Source: an uncultured Anaerolineae bacterium (GTDB lineage Bacteria > Chloroflexota > Anaerolineae > Anaerolineales > Villigracilaceae). Taken from it: a DNA stretch of 64,000 nucleotides. Below are positions 53,726-62,491 of the stretch, one piece after another (within the stretch, counting starts at the first letter, position 1; each line of letters starts with the position of its first letter). A program made the translations under genes and the position numbers. Location of the stretch: positions 13,025 through 77,024 of the forward strand of contig CAINXK010000387.1 in the NCBI GenBank assembly GCA_903854805.1. The letters run 5' to 3'. The notes beneath the pieces are model-generated. The model was not told where the DNA came from and did not search any database. It saw only the letters and a list, made by a program, of their open reading frames with translations.

Positions 53726-54364
53726 CTATCCATCTTCTACTTCAGAATCTAACTCACGGTGTGGCTCAACCTTCAGGAGCTTGAAGCCTAACTGCACAGC
53801 CGGGCCAATTAATAGCGCAAAAACCACAGTGCCAATGCCGGCTGGACCGCCCAATAGCCAACCAATAAGCACAACCGTCACCTCTATGCTTCCGCGAGCG
53901 GTGCGAATGCTCAGGCTGGTTTTACGTTTGATCGCTAGCATCAGGCTGTCGCGTGGACCTGCACCCGCGTCAACTCCGATGTAAATTGCGCTGGCAATCC
54001 CCATGATCGCAATGGCAGCCAGAAGCATTGTGATCTGGACCGGTAAATTATTTGTAACCGGGCTGATCAGACGTAGGGATAGATCTTCCCATGGGCCGAT
54101 GCTTAGAATATTTGCCAGGGTGCCCCAACCGATCGGTTCACGTAAGATCAATGCGCCGCTCAAAACCACAAACCCCATTAAAACTGTTACTGTACCGATT
54201 GATAGGGGGAATATTTTTGAAAGAGCGACATCCAGGACGGCCCAGGCGCTGGTTCCCAGATTGGCGCGGATCATCATGCTGATGGCAGTCCCGAATAGCG
54301 CGAATCCAATCTGGATTCTGATCATATCGGGTAAAAATGTTTTCCAACGGATTGGTTTGAGCAT
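53726..54364 (-). CDS. YczE/YitT-type integral membrane protein
   Basis: A 212-aa membrane protein with about five helices. The signature GTAISMMIRANLGTSAWAVLDVALSK near the N-terminus and YIGVDAGAGPRDSLMLAI resemble the YczE-type COG2364 family, whose function is not defined. The C-terminus is acidic and cytoplasmic. AAGGAA lies five bases before the ATG. It is upstream of the flavin protein gene on the same strand with 48 bases between, so they may be co-transcribed. Confidence 0.72.
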   Translation of the reverse strand: MLKPIRWKTFLPDMIRIQIGFALFGTAISMMIRANLGTSAWAVLDVALSKIFPLSIGTVTVLMGFVVLSGALILREPIGWGTLANILSIGPWEDLSLRLISPVTNNLPVQITMLLAAIAIMGIASAIYIGVDAGAGPRDSLMLAIKRKTSLSIRTARGSIEVTVVLIGWLLGGPAGIGTVVFALLIGPAVQLGFKLLKVEPHRELDSEVEDG

Positions 54365-54482
54365 AAAAATTCCTTATTGCGTGGTTGGCACTAGATGGCG
54401 ATGATACCATGAGTTTGAATCATCTGTCCTATCTGGCGAAAACCTGTAACCTTCAAAACTAGGCCTGGCCTGCTGGTATACT

Positions 54483-54920
54483 ATGCTTATGCTTGAAATC
54501 ATTGAAACTCACCGTGACACCCTTACTATCAGTACCGATCCTGCCCGACTGGATATCGATGCCATTCATGCCATGTTGACCCGCGCTTATTGGGCCAAGG
54601 GGCGAACCAGGGAAATCATTGCGCGATATATTCAGTTTTCACTGGTATTCGGTATTTATGATGGAACACAACAGATAGGAGTGGCGCGTATTGTGAGCGA
54701 CTATACGACCTTTGCATGGCTGTGCGATATTTTTATTCATGAAGATTACCGCGGAAAAGGTGTTGGCAAATGGTTGATGGAAACCATTCTGGCCCACCCC
54801 GATTTGCAAGGCTTGCGGCGTTTAATGTTGACAACCAGGGATGCCCATGGACTGTATGCCAAGTATGGTTTTAAGTCCGTCAGCGCGCCCGAGAGTTGGA
54901 TGGAAAAACATAATGGCTGA
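54483..54920 (+). CDS. GNAT-family acetyltransferase
   Basis: A 145-aa N-acetyltransferase. The acetyl-CoA-binding motif A is IFIHEDYRGKGVGKWLMETIL (Q/R-x-x-G-x-G/A form). Motif B is GLYAKYGFKSV. Substrate is unknown. No ribosome-binding site is apparent; ATG at 54483 or 54489 may start it. The stop codon lies inside the start of the next methyltransferase gene (8-base overlap), so the two are translationally coupled. Confidence 0.85.
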   Translation: MLMLEIIETHRDTLTISTDPARLDIDAIHAMLTRAYWAKGRTREIIARYIQFSLVFGIYDGTQQIGVARIVSDYTTFAWLCDIFIHEDYRGKGVGKWLMETILAHPDLQGLRRLMLTTRDAHGLYAKYGFKSVSAPESWMEKHNG

Positions 54921-56127
54921 CCTGATTCTTCAACCCGGCCGTGACAAATCTCTTCTACGCCGGCATCCCTGGGTTTTTTCTGGCGCGATTGAGAGCATTC
55001 TTGGAAATCCGCAACCTGGCGAAACCATAAACATTCTGGATGCCAAACACCATTTTCTCGCCAAGGCTGCTTATAGCCCTGCGTCGCAGATCAGGGCCAG
55101 GGTCTGGACGTTTGACGAAGACGAAGATGTTGACACCGAATTTTTCAGGCGTAAGATCGATTCAGCCCTTGCTTTACGGTCCAGCCTTGGATTGTTTGTT
55201 CGACCTTCAGATGAAATCGATCAGATCAGGCCAGTTTCGGATGCCGTTCGTTTGATTCACGCCGAATCTGATCACCTTCCTGGTTTGATTGTTGATTCTT
55301 ATGCGAATGTACTTGTACTCCAATCATTGACCGCAGGCTCGGAATTCTGGCGTGAAGTTTGCGCTGATATTTTGCTGGAAAGAACTGGGGCTCAAGGTAT
55401 TTATGAACGCTCAGATGCGGACGTGCGCGAGTTGGAAGGTTTGTCCACCCGGATTGGGGCTTTGCGTGGAAGTCCGCCTGAACGCCTGCTGATCGCTGAG
55501 CATGGTCTGCAATTTTTGGTAAATATTGTCAAAGGTCATAAGACTGGATTCTATCTTGATCAACGCCAGAATCGCCGGCGAATTGGTGAACTGGCCATGG
55601 GCCGTGATGTGTTAAATTGTTTTTGCTACACAGGTGGGTTCAGCCTGCAAGCAGCTGTGGGTGGGGCAAAAACGGTTCTCTCGGTAGATTCATCTGCCGA
55701 TGCATTGGCGCTGGCGCAAGAGAATGCCGGGCTCAACCCCACTTCCAGCCTGCTTGAATGGCGCGAAGCAGATGTTTTTCAAGCGCTTCGAAAGTTTAGA
55801 GATGAGCGCCGTTCTTTTGATATGATCATTCTTGACCCGCCCAAATTCGCGGCTACAGTCTCGCAAGCTGAGAAGGCAGCCCGCGGTTATAAGGATATCA
55901 ATTTACTGGCTTTTAAACTCTTACGGCCAGGTGGCATCCTGGCAACTTTTTCCTGCTCGGGTGGTATTGGCCCTGAGTTGTTCCAGAAAATTGTTGCCGG
56001 GGCAGCTCTGGATGCGGGTGTGGACGCCACGATCGTGGAGCAAATGGCACAGGCTGGCGACCATCCCATTTCACTGCATTTTCCGGAAGGCGCTTATCTA
56101 AAGGGACTTATTTGTATTAAAAATTAG
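54913..56127 (+). CDS. Class I SAM-dependent rRNA methyltransferase (RlmI-like)
   Basis: A 404-aa protein with an N-terminal PUA domain (LLRRHPWVFSGAIESI, ~15-95), a central RlmI-like region with KTGFYLDQRQNRR, and a C-terminal Rossmann methyltransferase: VLNCFCYTGGFSLQAAVGG and ILDPPKFAATVSQ. The domain order and length match RlmI, which methylates C5 of a 23S rRNA cytosine (C1962 in E. coli). The start at 54913 is chosen from the conserved MADLILQPGRDKSLLRRHPWVF and overlaps the GNAT stop. Confidence 0.92.
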   Translation: MADLILQPGRDKSLLRRHPWVFSGAIESILGNPQPGETINILDAKHHFLAKAAYSPASQIRARVWTFDEDEDVDTEFFRRKIDSALALRSSLGLFVRPSDEIDQIRPVSDAVRLIHAESDHLPGLIVDSYANVLVLQSLTAGSEFWREVCADILLERTGAQGIYERSDADVRELEGLSTRIGALRGSPPERLLIAEHGLQFLVNIVKGHKTGFYLDQRQNRRRIGELAMGRDVLNCFCYTGGFSLQAAVGGAKTVLSVDSSADALALAQENAGLNPTSSLLEWREADVFQALRKFRDERRSFDMIILDPPKFAATVSQAEKAARGYKDINLLAFKLLRPGGILATFSCSGGIGPELFQKIVAGAALDAGVDATIVEQMAQAGDHPISLHFPEGAYLKGLICIKN

Positions 56128-56144
56128 AATGTAGTGATATTACA

Positions 56145-56185
56145 GGCAACAAAAAAGACCGGCAGCGCCGATCTTTTTTGTTGCC
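56145..56185. terminator. Bidirectional terminator between convergent genes
   Basis: A 19-bp stem GGCAACAAAAAAGACCGGC and its near-complement (one mismatch) with loop AGC; both arms carry A6/T6 runs, so it can terminate from either side. Confidence 0.88.
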
Positions 56186-56198
56186 TGTTTTTAGGGGG

Positions 56199-56429
56199 CT
56201 ATTTATCATCATCACCCAGAGCAGAAATAGCCCGGAACAAACCGAAAAGCAGCAGGCCCAGCTGAATGGCTTCAGATGGATTAATCATAGATTCGCGTTC
56301 TTGTTTTTTTGCACGGCGATGTAATAACATGGCAGCGATTACACCTGCGCCGGCCCCGATCAGTGCGCCAACGACGACAGTGTTGGCGGACGACGCCTTG
56401 CGAACTTCGATTTCTTTTTTCGTTGTCAT
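56199..56429 (-). CDS. Small membrane protein with glycine-zipper helix
   Basis: A 76-aa protein. Residues ~17-36 (TVVVGALIGAGAGVIAAMLL) form one glycine-rich transmembrane helix, then a basic RRAKKQERE stretch, then a second hydrophobic segment (~53-69). It resembles YtxH-like small stress/membrane proteins only in layout. GAGG precedes the ATG. It follows the 138-aa membrane protein by 3 bases and ends at a shared terminator. Confidence 0.7.
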   Translation of the reverse strand: MTTKKEIEVRKASSANTVVVGALIGAGAGVIAAMLLHRRAKKQERESMINPSEAIQLGLLLFGLFRAISALGDDDK

Positions 56430-56432
56430 TTT

Positions 56433-56849
56433 TTATTCCTCACGTTTAAGAATAAAATCGAGCCAGGTCTTGATCGATATGACCGGCTGAGTGATTTTTT
56501 CGTTCCAGATTTTCACCTCGGCACTCAACCACAATACATATTCTTGTACAATGCCTGTGTAGTGCGGCGAAATTTTCAGTAGGCGCCTCATGCCGTAAAC
56601 CAGGGCCAGCATGAGCGCCATAACGATCAAGGCCAGCACCATCATTGGGATGATCAGCCAGATTATCGAAATATCAGCCCATAGACCGACACCAGGATCA
56701 TTTCTGGATGCGGAAAAAGCCGAAAAAACAGTCAGTCCGATACCAAGGATGGTTACCACTACGATCGGAAAAATGATCTGACGATTTACGTCGCGGCGAT
56801 ATTTGATGGTACTTTCACGTTCCGGGCGTGGGATTGAGTATTTTTCCAT
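56433..56849 (-). CDS. Hypothetical two-helix membrane protein
   Basis: A 138-aa protein with transmembrane helices at about 25-47 and 60-88 and a basic/charged C-terminal 50 residues likely in the cytoplasm. I do not recognise the family. It is in an operon with the downstream 76-aa membrane protein (3-base gap), so the two may act together in the membrane. Confidence 0.65.
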   Translation of the reverse strand: MEKYSIPRPERESTIKYRRDVNRQIIFPIVVVTILGIGLTVFSAFSASRNDPGVGLWADISIIWLIIPMMVLALIVMALMLALVYGMRRLLKISPHYTGIVQEYVLWLSAEVKIWNEKITQPVISIKTWLDFILKREE

Positions 56850-56871
56850 GACTTTATTTTAGCATAAATAC

Positions 56872-56902
56872 TGAAGGGGCAGGCATTGAGCCGGCCCCTT
56901 CA
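56872..56902 (-). terminator. Terminator after the malic enzyme gene
   Basis: Stem TGAAGGGGC-GGC pairs with GCC-GCCCCTTCA (one mismatch, 5-base loop), 41 bases downstream of the minus-strand stop codon at 56944. The U-tract is weak on the minus strand. Confidence 0.55.
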
Positions 56903-56943
56903 AAAAACTGATTAGTTAGCGTGACGTGCTGGTGGAAAAATAA

Positions 56944-59208
56944 TTAGTACCGGTTTATCGAATCCATGACAGCCACCGCGGCGATTTCCACTATATCATT
57001 AACATCGTCGCCGGTCTGAATTACGTGAACAGGTGCGCCCATGCCAAGCAGAATTGGGCCGATGGCTTTGGCGTTGCCCAGGCGTGCCAAGAGTTTGTAG
57101 GCGATGTTGGCGGATTCAAGTGATGGAAATACCAGCACGTTTGCATCTTTGACAGCGCTGAATGGGTAACGTTCTTCGACAATCTCTGCTACGACGGCGG
57201 TATCTGCTTGCATTTCACCTTCTACCACGAAGTCACAGCGTTTTTTGGTCAATTCGACCGCCTTGCGCACTTTTTCAGAAAGTGGGTGGGGGGTAGAGCC
57301 GAAGTTCGAGAAGGATAGGAATGCTACCCGTGGCTCAACTTCCATCTTACGGGCGAATTCTGCAGCCAGGCAGGCAATTTCCGAAAGATCCTCAGCGCTG
57401 GGGTCGATGTTGACGGTTGGATCGGTAAAGAAATAGGTTTTATCGCCAACGATCATGATGTAAACACCCGCTGCGCGGGTTACGCCTTTGGCGGTATGGT
57501 GGATTTGGAGCGCAGGGCGGATGACTTCGGGATAGTCATAAGTCAAACCAGAGACAAAAGCGTCCGCGTCTCCAAGTTTTACCATCAGTGCTCCGAGCAC
57601 ATTTGGATCTGAAATATATTTTTGAGCATCTTGCAATACAATGCCTTTACGCTGGCGCAGCTGGTAATATGCTTCAGCATATTTTTCAGAATCATCGAAG
57701 TGGCGAGGGTCAACCACCTTGGGCTTGAAATCCAGTCCGAGCAGCTTGATCTTCTCTTTAATTACATCGGAGTTGCCGATCAGAATGGGTGTGGCGATGC
57801 CTTCATCTTGCACCTGGAAGGCAGCCCGGATTATCTTGGTTTCTTCGCCTTCACCGAAGAGCACACGTTTTGTGCCTCTGGTGGCTTTGGCTTTGTTCAT
57901 TATAAAGTAACGTACCTGTTCACCCTTGCCGAGGCGGTAAGCAAGTTTTTCTTTATATTCTTCCATGTCGATTTTCTTGCGGGCAACACCGGTATCAATG
58001 GCAGCCTGAGCCACTGCTGGCGCTTCCCACAAAAGAACACGTGGATCAAGCGGCTTGGGAATAATGTAATCGATGCCGAATTTCATGCTATCGGTCCCAT
58101 AAGCGCGCAAAACCGAATCCGGCACATCTTCTTTGGCCAGGTTATAAAGCGCCTTCGATGCAGCGAACTTCATGTCCTCGTTAATTGTCCTGGCGCGCAC
58201 ATCCAGGGCGCCCCGGAATATAAACGGGAAACCCAGCACATTATTGATCTGGTTGGGGTAATCTGATCGTCCGGTGGCTACGATAGAATCGGGGCGGGCT
58301 TCCTTGGCAAGTTCATATTTGATTTCCGGGTCAGGATTTGCCATGGCAAAAATGATCGGGCGTTCTGCCATAGATTTGACCATGTCGGGGGTGAGAACAT
58401 TGGCAACTGAAAGACCGTAAAAGACATCAGCGTCGCGCACGGCATCTGCCAGGGTGCGGTGACCTTTATCATCGACAGCCAGGCGGTCTTTATACTTGTT
58501 CATGCCTTCGCTGCGACCTTTATAGACAACGCCCTTGCTGTCGACCAGCATAATATTCTCGCGTTTTACACCCCAGCGGATGGCCAACTCGGCGCATGAG
58601 ATGGCTGAAGCGCCTGCTCCGGAGATAACAATGCGGACTTCTCCGTGTTTTTTGCCTGTAATTTCGAGCGCATTTGCCAGCCCGGCCGATGAGATGATGG
58701 CTGTGCCGTGCTGGTCGTCATGAAAGACCGGAATATCCAACATTCCTTTGAGCGTTTCTTCAATATAGAAACACTCGGGTGCTTTAATATCTTCCAGGTT
58801 GATACCCCCAAACGTGGGGGAAATGGCGGCAACTACTTTGATGATTTCATCAGGATCATGGCTATTGACTTCGATGTCAAACACATCCACATCCGCGAAT
58901 TTCTTAAAGAGCACACCCTTGCCTTCCATAACGGGTTTGCCTGCCAGAGCGCCACGATCTCCCAGCCCTAAAATTGCAGTGCCATTACTAATAACCGCAA
59001 CCAGGTTGCCCTTCGAAGTATATTCGTAGGCTAGATCGGGGTCTTTTTCAATTTCAAGGACCGGGTATGCCACACCTGGCGAGTAAGCAAGGCCCAGGTC
59101 ACGTTGGGTGTCCATGGGCTTGGTCGGGGTGATCGCAATTTTTCCCGGCTTTCCCTTGAGACGATGATATTCCAGTGCGTCTTCTCTAGTAATTGACAAC
59201 TTGGCCAT
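56944..59208 (-). CDS. maeB: NADP-dependent malic enzyme fused to phosphotransacetylase-like domain
   Basis: A 754-aa MaeB-type enzyme decarboxylating malate to pyruvate. The malic-enzyme half (1-~420) includes [24 protein letters not shown] and the NAD(P)-binding [12 protein letters not shown]. The C-terminal half (~430-754) resembles phosphate acetyltransferase ([34 protein letters not shown]), which in E. coli MaeB regulates the enzyme rather than making acetyl phosphate. Start is ATG at 59208 with GGAGG nine bases upstream; ATG at 59217 would sit directly on that site. Confidence 0.95.
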   Translation of the reverse strand: MAKLSITREDALEYHRLKGKPGKIAITPTKPMDTQRDLGLAYSPGVAYPVLEIEKDPDLAYEYTSKGNLVAVISNGTAILGLGDRGALAGKPVMEGKGVLFKKFADVDVFDIEVNSHDPDEIIKVVAAISPTFGGINLEDIKAPECFYIEETLKGMLDIPVFHDDQHGTAIISSAGLANALEITGKKHGEVRIVISGAGASAISCAELAIRWGVKRENIMLVDSKGVVYKGRSEGMNKYKDRLAVDDKGHRTLADAVRDADVFYGLSVANVLTPDMVKSMAERPIIFAMANPDPEIKYELAKEARPDSIVATGRSDYPNQINNVLGFPFIFRGALDVRARTINEDMKFAASKALYNLAKEDVPDSVLRAYGTDSMKFGIDYIIPKPLDPRVLLWEAPAVAQAAIDTGVARKKIDMEEYKEKLAYRLGKGEQVRYFIMNKAKATRGTKRVLFGEGEETKIIRAAFQVQDEGIATPILIGNSDVIKEKIKLLGLDFKPKVVDPRHFDDSEKYAEAYYQLRQRKGIVLQDAQKYISDPNVLGALMVKLGDADAFVSGLTYDYPEVIRPALQIHHTAKGVTRAAGVYIMIVGDKTYFFTDPTVNIDPSAEDLSEIACLAAEFARKMEVEPRVAFLSFSNFGSTPHPLSEKVRKAVELTKKRCDFVVEGEMQADTAVVAEIVEERYPFSAVKDANVLVFPSLESANIAYKLLARLGNAKAIGPILLGMGAPVHVIQTGDDVNDIVEIAAVAVMDSINRY

Positions 59209-59733
59209 CAGAACCATCCTCCATGTTTAAAATAGATTACACCTAATCATTATTGCATATTATTTGATTAAGAGTAAGTTCTTTTTGTCATATTCTAGTA
59301 TGACCTATGCCAGATATTCTGGTCGAAATGTAATTGGCTAAACGAGATGGGAAAAATCATACAATTTGTTAATAATCATGTATAATTAATAAAATTTCTA
59401 TCTGGAAGGATCTATGAGTCCAGATCAAGTTTTCCGCCTGATTATTTGCGGCTGCGTCTTTTGTAATACCTGGATATGAACCCGATCTGTCTGCCTAGAT
59501 TCGCAGGCAATTTCTGAAGTCGCCTCCTCTGTTGTTTTGAATTTTTTCTCAGGGCGGGCTGATATTCGAAAATATGTTTTCATAGAATGACCTGTTATCT
59601 GGATGGCTGTTTGCCGTCAGTTTCAGTGTTTATTCAATTCTTATTCCGATTGGACACCGTGGAATAGGTTTATCCGGGTATATCTTCAACAGCCGTGGCT
59701 TGCAGTGGCAGGTCCATGGCTGTTTGTTTTAAG
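59209..59733. other. Divergent intergenic region between maeB and recX
   Basis: The 525-base AT-rich spacer holds the promoters of two divergent genes. A TATAAT at 59381-59386 precedes a possible 21-codon leader ORF (59414). Downstream of it, 59500-59515 has a short TGCCT/AGGCA hairpin. No other gene was seen. Confidence 0.45.
59414..59479 (+). CDS. Possible 21-aa Cys-rich leader peptide
   Basis: An ATG with GGAAGGA five bases upstream opens a 21-codon frame MSPDQVFRLIICGCVFCNTW (then Ile, stop). It has a hydrophobic core and a CxCxxC arrangement, and a TATAAT box lies 28 bases upstream. It could be a leader controlling recX-rny, a small protein, or chance. Evidence is limited to the ribosome-binding site and promoter. 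Confidence 0.3.
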   Translation: MSPDQVFRLIICGCVFCNTWI

Positions 59734-60423
59734 ATGAGAAAAATAACGGCAATTGAGATGCAAAAAAAGAATCCAAACCGGGTAAATATATGCCTGGACG
59801 ATCAGTTTGCTTTTGGCCTATCACGTCTGGTAGCGGCGTGGCTTACAACCGGACAAACTTTAACAGAGGAGAAAATCGCTGCTTTGCAGATGGATGATGC
59901 GCGCGAGGTTGCGATGCAAAAGGCACTTTTTTTTCTTGGGTTCCGAGCTCGCTCAACCCAGGAAGTGCGAAAAAATCTTGAAAAGCATGAAATTCCTGAG
60001 GCAGTAATTGAGTTTACGCTACAGCGGCTTCGGGAAAATAATTTATTAAACGATTCGGAATTTGCCAGAGCCTGGGTCGAAAACCGTAATACATTTCGGC
60101 CAAGAAGCCGGCGTGTGATCGCAATGGAACTTCACCGCAAGGGCCTGGATGTCGAAATTGTTCAGGATGTTCTAAACGATAATACTGCTGAAGACGTTCT
60201 GGCGATGGAAGCGGCACGGAAATATTTGCGCAAAGTTCAAGGATTGGCGTGGCAGGAATTCCGCTATAAGTTAGGGGGATTCCTGGGACGACGTGGATTT
60301 TCTTATGACGTTTGCGCCCCAGTCGTGCGTTCGCTGTGGAATGAACTCCATTCCGATGATAACCAATTAAATAATGATAACGATGATAATGATGATAGTG
60401 ATGATGATGAGGAAGTATTATGA
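59734..60423 (+). CDS. recX: Regulatory protein RecX
   Basis: A 229-aa RecX that modulates RecA filament growth. The family segments are ITAIEMQKKNPNRVNICLDDQFAFGLS at the start, and three-helix repeats such as NNLLNDSEFARAWVENR and GFLGRRGFSYDVCAPVV. The ATG at 59734 is chosen since homology begins there; no strong ribosome-binding site is seen. The last ~24 residues are a run of Asp/Asn/Glu encoded by GATGAT-type repeats, an unusual acidic tail. The stop overlaps the rny ATG (ATGA). recA is not in the window. Confidence 0.88.
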   Translation: MRKITAIEMQKKNPNRVNICLDDQFAFGLSRLVAAWLTTGQTLTEEKIAALQMDDAREVAMQKALFFLGFRARSTQEVRKNLEKHEIPEAVIEFTLQRLRENNLLNDSEFARAWVENRNTFRPRSRRVIAMELHRKGLDVEIVQDVLNDNTAEDVLAMEAARKYLRKVQGLAWQEFRYKLGGFLGRRGFSYDVCAPVVRSLWNELHSDDNQLNNDNDDNDDSDDDEEVL

Positions 60424-61955
60424 TCCAAATAATTATTTCAAGTATTCTTACAGGCCTGGTAATGCTAGCGATAGGCCTTTATGTGGGCTACTCCTACAGC
60501 CAATCGCAAGCCGAGAAGAAACGTCAGCAAGAATCCGCCACCGCCAAGACTATCATCCAAGAGGCGACTGAAAGAGCCTCCAAGGTAGAACTTGACGCAC
60601 GCGACCGTGCTATCAAGGTTGTTCAATCGGCAGAAACCGATTTAAATCAACGGCGCAACGAACTTAACCGAGAAGTCGAACGACTGGACCGACGGCGTGC
60701 CGAGTTGGATGGTCGTGTGGAGCGCTTGGAACAACGCGAACAAACCATCAATAAGCGTCAAAGCACCCTTGACCGGCGTGCAAATGAAGTTGAAAAAATT
60801 CACGAACAGCAAATGGCCAAACTTCAAGAAATTGCTGAGATGACACCGGATGACGCTCGTAAAATTTTATTGGCCGAAGTGGAAAAGGATTCGCGTAGTG
60901 ATATGGCTCGCATCATTCGCCAAATTGAAGCAGAGGCGCGTGAAGAAGGTGAAAAACGTGCTCGCAACCTGATCGCGGATGCGATCCAACGCGTAGCGTC
61001 TGAACACGTTTCCGAGGTGACTTCGGCAGTTGTTGCGCTGCCCAACGAAGAAATGAAGGGCCGTATCGTTGGCCGCAATGGCCGTAACATTCGGGCGTTT
61101 GAACAAGCCGCTGGTGTGGATGTCATCGTGGACGATACCCCGGAATCGGTTACGATTTCTTGCTTTGATTCTGTTCGCCGTGAAATTGCCCGGCGTGCTC
61201 TTACCCGGCTGACCGTCGATGGTCGAATTCACCCGGCACACATTGAAAAAGTTATTGAAGATGAAACCAAAGCCGTTGAGAAGGTTATGGCAGAGGCTGG
61301 TGAACAGGCGGCATTTGATGCTGGCGTGACAGGTTTGCACCCCGAAATTTTACGCATGATGGGCCGTCTGAAATACCGCACATCGTATGGCCAAAATCAG
61401 TTGGCTCACGCGGTCGAAGTTGCCAAGTTGGGTGGTATTCTCGCCGCAGAATTGGGTGCGAATGTCGTGATCGCCAAAGCCGGTTCTTTCCTGCACGATA
61501 TTGGCAAGGCCATGGACCACAACCAGGAAGGCACACATGCCGCACTTGGCGCGGAATTCTGCAAGCGCTACGGTGTCCATCCTGCGGTTGTGAATGCAAT
61601 TGCTTCGCACCACCACGAAGTGGAACAAGAATCAGTGGAAGCAGTGATCGCCGAATCGGCTGATGCAATCTCTGGTGCAAGACCAGGTGCACGGCGCGAA
61701 GATCTGGAAGCGTATATCAAGCGCATCCGCACTCTTGAAGAAATGGCCACATCCTTTGAAGGGGTTTCACAAGCTTTTGCCATTCAGGCTGGGCGTGAAG
61801 TACGCATTATCGTGCGCCCAGAAGAGATCGATGATCTGGCGTCTACCCGTCTGGCGCGAGATATTGCCAAGAAAATCGAAGAAACCATGCAATATCCCGG
61901 ACAGATCAAAGTTACTGTGATCCGCGAAACACGCGCAGTCGACTACGCAAAATAA
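60420..61955 (+). CDS. rny: Ribonuclease Y
   Basis: A 511-aa membrane-tethered endoribonuclease that starts bulk mRNA decay in many bacteria lacking RNase E. Residues ~2-22 are the membrane anchor. A long coiled coil (~25-150) is followed by a KH domain (VGRNGRNIRAFEQAAGVDVIVDD, ~210-250). The HD domain has FLHDIGKAMDHNQEGTHAALG. Length is typical. The ATGA overlap with recX implies coupled translation. A strong terminator follows. Confidence 0.96.
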   Translation: MIQIIISSILTGLVMLAIGLYVGYSYSQSQAEKKRQQESATAKTIIQEATERASKVELDARDRAIKVVQSAETDLNQRRNELNREVERLDRRRAELDGRVERLEQREQTINKRQSTLDRRANEVEKIHEQQMAKLQEIAEMTPDDARKILLAEVEKDSRSDMARIIRQIEAEAREEGEKRARNLIADAIQRVASEHVSEVTSAVVALPNEEMKGRIVGRNGRNIRAFEQAAGVDVIVDDTPESVTISCFDSVRREIARRALTRLTVDGRIHPAHIEKVIEDETKAVEKVMAEAGEQAAFDAGVTGLHPEILRMMGRLKYRTSYGQNQLAHAVEVAKLGGILAAELGANVVIAKAGSFLHDIGKAMDHNQEGTHAALGAEFCKRYGVHPAVVNAIASHHHEVEQESVEAVIAESADAISGARPGARREDLEAYIKRIRTLEEMATSFEGVSQAFAIQAGREVRIIVRPEEIDDLASTRLARDIAKKIEETMQYPGQIKVTVIRETRAVDYAK

Positions 61956-61968
61956 ACATCGCAGCGGC

Positions 61969-62020
61969 GTGAACGAAGAGACCATGGCAATCGCCAATAT
62001 CTCTTCGTTCACGTTTTTTT
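61969..62020 (+). terminator. Terminator after rny
   Basis: A perfect 13-bp outer stem GTGAACGAAGAGA and complement with an inner TGGC/GCCA stem, followed by GTTTTTTT. Confidence 0.88.
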
Positions 62021-62353
62021 ACTTGGCTCTGAATTATGTTTCTCTCGTATTGCTGGGGTCTATCCAGGTAGCGGCACTCAAAATGAGAATAGCCTCCAAG
62101 GCATAATCATCGGAAAAACGAGCGAATATTTATGAAAATTAATACAATCGGTGGGTGATAAAACAGTCACTTGATGATATTATTATCCCAAGTGTTGATT
62201 ATAGGTTTACAATTTGAGCGATTAGAGATTTCTTCGTTACAATCTGTAATTATTTTTATGATCCTTTGTTTTTTTTACTGATATGAAAAATTCTTTACAT
62301 GACCAGCAAAAATATGTGAGTTTCCTTTATTCTATGGGTCGCATGGTTTCTGT
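62021..62353. other. AT-rich intergenic region before the small membrane ORF
   Basis: About 330 bases with no confidently called gene. An ATG at 62283 opens a 24-codon frame MKNSLHDQQKYVSFLYSMGR... that ends at a TGA overlapping the TTG start of the next ORF. No riboswitch or terminator motif was recognised. Confidence 0.4.
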
Positions 62354-62491
62354 TTGAGCACCGGAAAATGGCTACTCCTGAGGGGAATAAGGTCGATAAT
62401 TGGCGGAATTGTGATTCTTATTTATTTCTATTACGACCAGATTATTATTGATTTCGTTGTGTCAGGAAGGAAAATCTTATGGATGATTTGA
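62354..62491 (+). CDS. Small single-helix membrane protein overlapping the GGDEF gene
   Basis: A 45-aa frame starting with TTG: residues 2-15 are STGKWLLLRGIRSI, then a hydrophobic helix (GGIVILIYFYYDQIIIDFVV), then SGRKILWMI. It overlaps the next gene by 13 bases in another frame, and its TTG overlaps the stop of a 24-codon frame from 62283 (TTGA). The two frames look like parts of one ~70-aa protein joined by a -1 shift, which may be sequencing error, decay or programmed shifting. There is no Shine-Dalgarno at the TTG. Function unknown. Confidence 0.45.
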   Translation: MSTGKWLLLRGIRSIIGGIVILIYFYYDQIIIDFVVSGRKILWMI

